Part shown: one piece after another, positions 63,920 through 64,000 of the stretch
Position numbering within the stretch: the stretch's first letter is position 1
Layout of the letters: each line of letters starts with the position of its first letter
NCBI GenBank assembly: GCA_046199005.1
Contig: CP176050.1
Location: forward strand, 2,976,001 to 3,040,000
Reading direction: 5' to 3'
Length of the DNA stretch: 64,000 nucleotides
Source: Ascidiimonas sp046199005
Lineage (GTDB): Bacteria > Bacteroidota > Bacteroidia > Flavobacteriales > Flavobacteriaceae
Notes under the pieces: generated by a model
What the model was told of the DNA's origin: nothing
Seen by the model: the letters and a program-made list of their open reading frames with translations, nothing else
Databases searched by the model: none
Made by a program: the position numbers and the translations under genes

Positions 63920-64000
63920 ATGGCCGAAGGATATTATACAGAAGCACTTGATCATAAAATTTTCAATATTATCGCTGATGTTTCTGCTGAGTTAGCACTG
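63920..64000 (+). CDS. cca: CCA tRNA nucleotidyltransferase, N-terminal fragment
   Basis: The frame from ATG 63920 to the window end gives 27 residues, MAEGYYTEALDHKIFNIIAD followed by VSAELAL. Start and spacing match the N-terminus of Bacteroidota CCA-adding enzymes (a short helix before the YVIGGFVRD motif that would follow outside). The enzyme repairs or adds CCA to tRNA 3' ends. The identification rests on a short fragment only. Confidence 0.6.
   Translation, partial: MAEGYYTEALDHKIFNIIADVSAELAL

Overview
The window looks like chromosomal DNA of a marine-type Flavobacteriaceae (Bacteroidota). This rests on lineage-typical families (2TM-domain proteins, DUF5606, DUF2911, LETM1-related protein, DUF4331 with a TonB-dependent receptor, a CrtA-like oxygenase, RskA-type anti-sigma factors, TupA-like ATP-grasp), on AT-rich leaders without clear Shine-Dalgarno sequences, and on -7 boxes of the TAnnTTTG type. 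No rRNA, tRNA, CRISPR array, transposase or phage gene was seen.

Layout. 1-8.3 kb: an edge-truncated membrane protein, an MBL-fold hydrolase with a large Asp-box propeller protein, two paralogous Cys-rich double-glycine (RiPP-like) precursor peptides each with its own terminator, an alpha/beta hydrolase-OsmC fusion, an isochorismatase-like hydrolase and a SodC lipoprotein. 8.4-15.7 kb: an ECF sigma/anti-sigma pair, a 153-bp tandem repeat block, then a minus-strand operon of two half-length DUF4331 proteins, a TPR lipoprotein and a His-rich TonB-dependent receptor. 15.9-19.4 kb: an S9 peptidase and an unknown secreted protein. 19.4-26.9 kb: an AT-rich accessory region of same-strand orphan genes (three unknown proteins, a serine hydrolase, a VOC protein, a lipoprotein) separated by long spacers with several repeat families; it resembles an array of gene cassettes.

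26.9-32.4 kb: a membrane AraC regulator operon with DUF2911, an unknown secreted protein and a LETM1-related protein. 32.8-37.1 kb: a seven-gene minus-strand operon built around a LytS-type kinase fused to a 2TM domain, three stand-alone 2TM proteins and a LytTR regulator. 37.2-49.7 kb: CrtA-like protein, a cysteine-less zinc-ribbon homologue, Nif3-like protein, LpxK, a TPR hybrid kinase, GAPDH, lipoyl synthase, an atypical Nramp-like transporter, two sigma factors, a glycosyltransferase and a second sigma/anti-sigma pair.

50-64 kb: a GT-B-like glycosyltransferase, a giant propeller-amidohydrolase, ATP-grasp, NRDE and DinB proteins, then housekeeping genes (DUF5606, peptide deformylase, RuvX, DapD) and surface-glycan genes (two GT2 enzymes, TupA-like ATP-grasp), ending in the start of a CCA tRNA nucleotidyltransferase gene. 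LpxK, the glycosyltransferases and the TupA-like protein point to lipid A and envelope glycan synthesis. The two sigma/anti-sigma pairs, the LytS/LytTR operon and the hybrid kinase form a dense set of envelope-sensing regulators. The most novel-looking items are the twin precursor peptides, the split DUF4331 system, the cassette-like accessory region, and the 22-bp and 153-bp periodic repeats. All functional statements are from reading the sequence and family knowledge; no database search was run.
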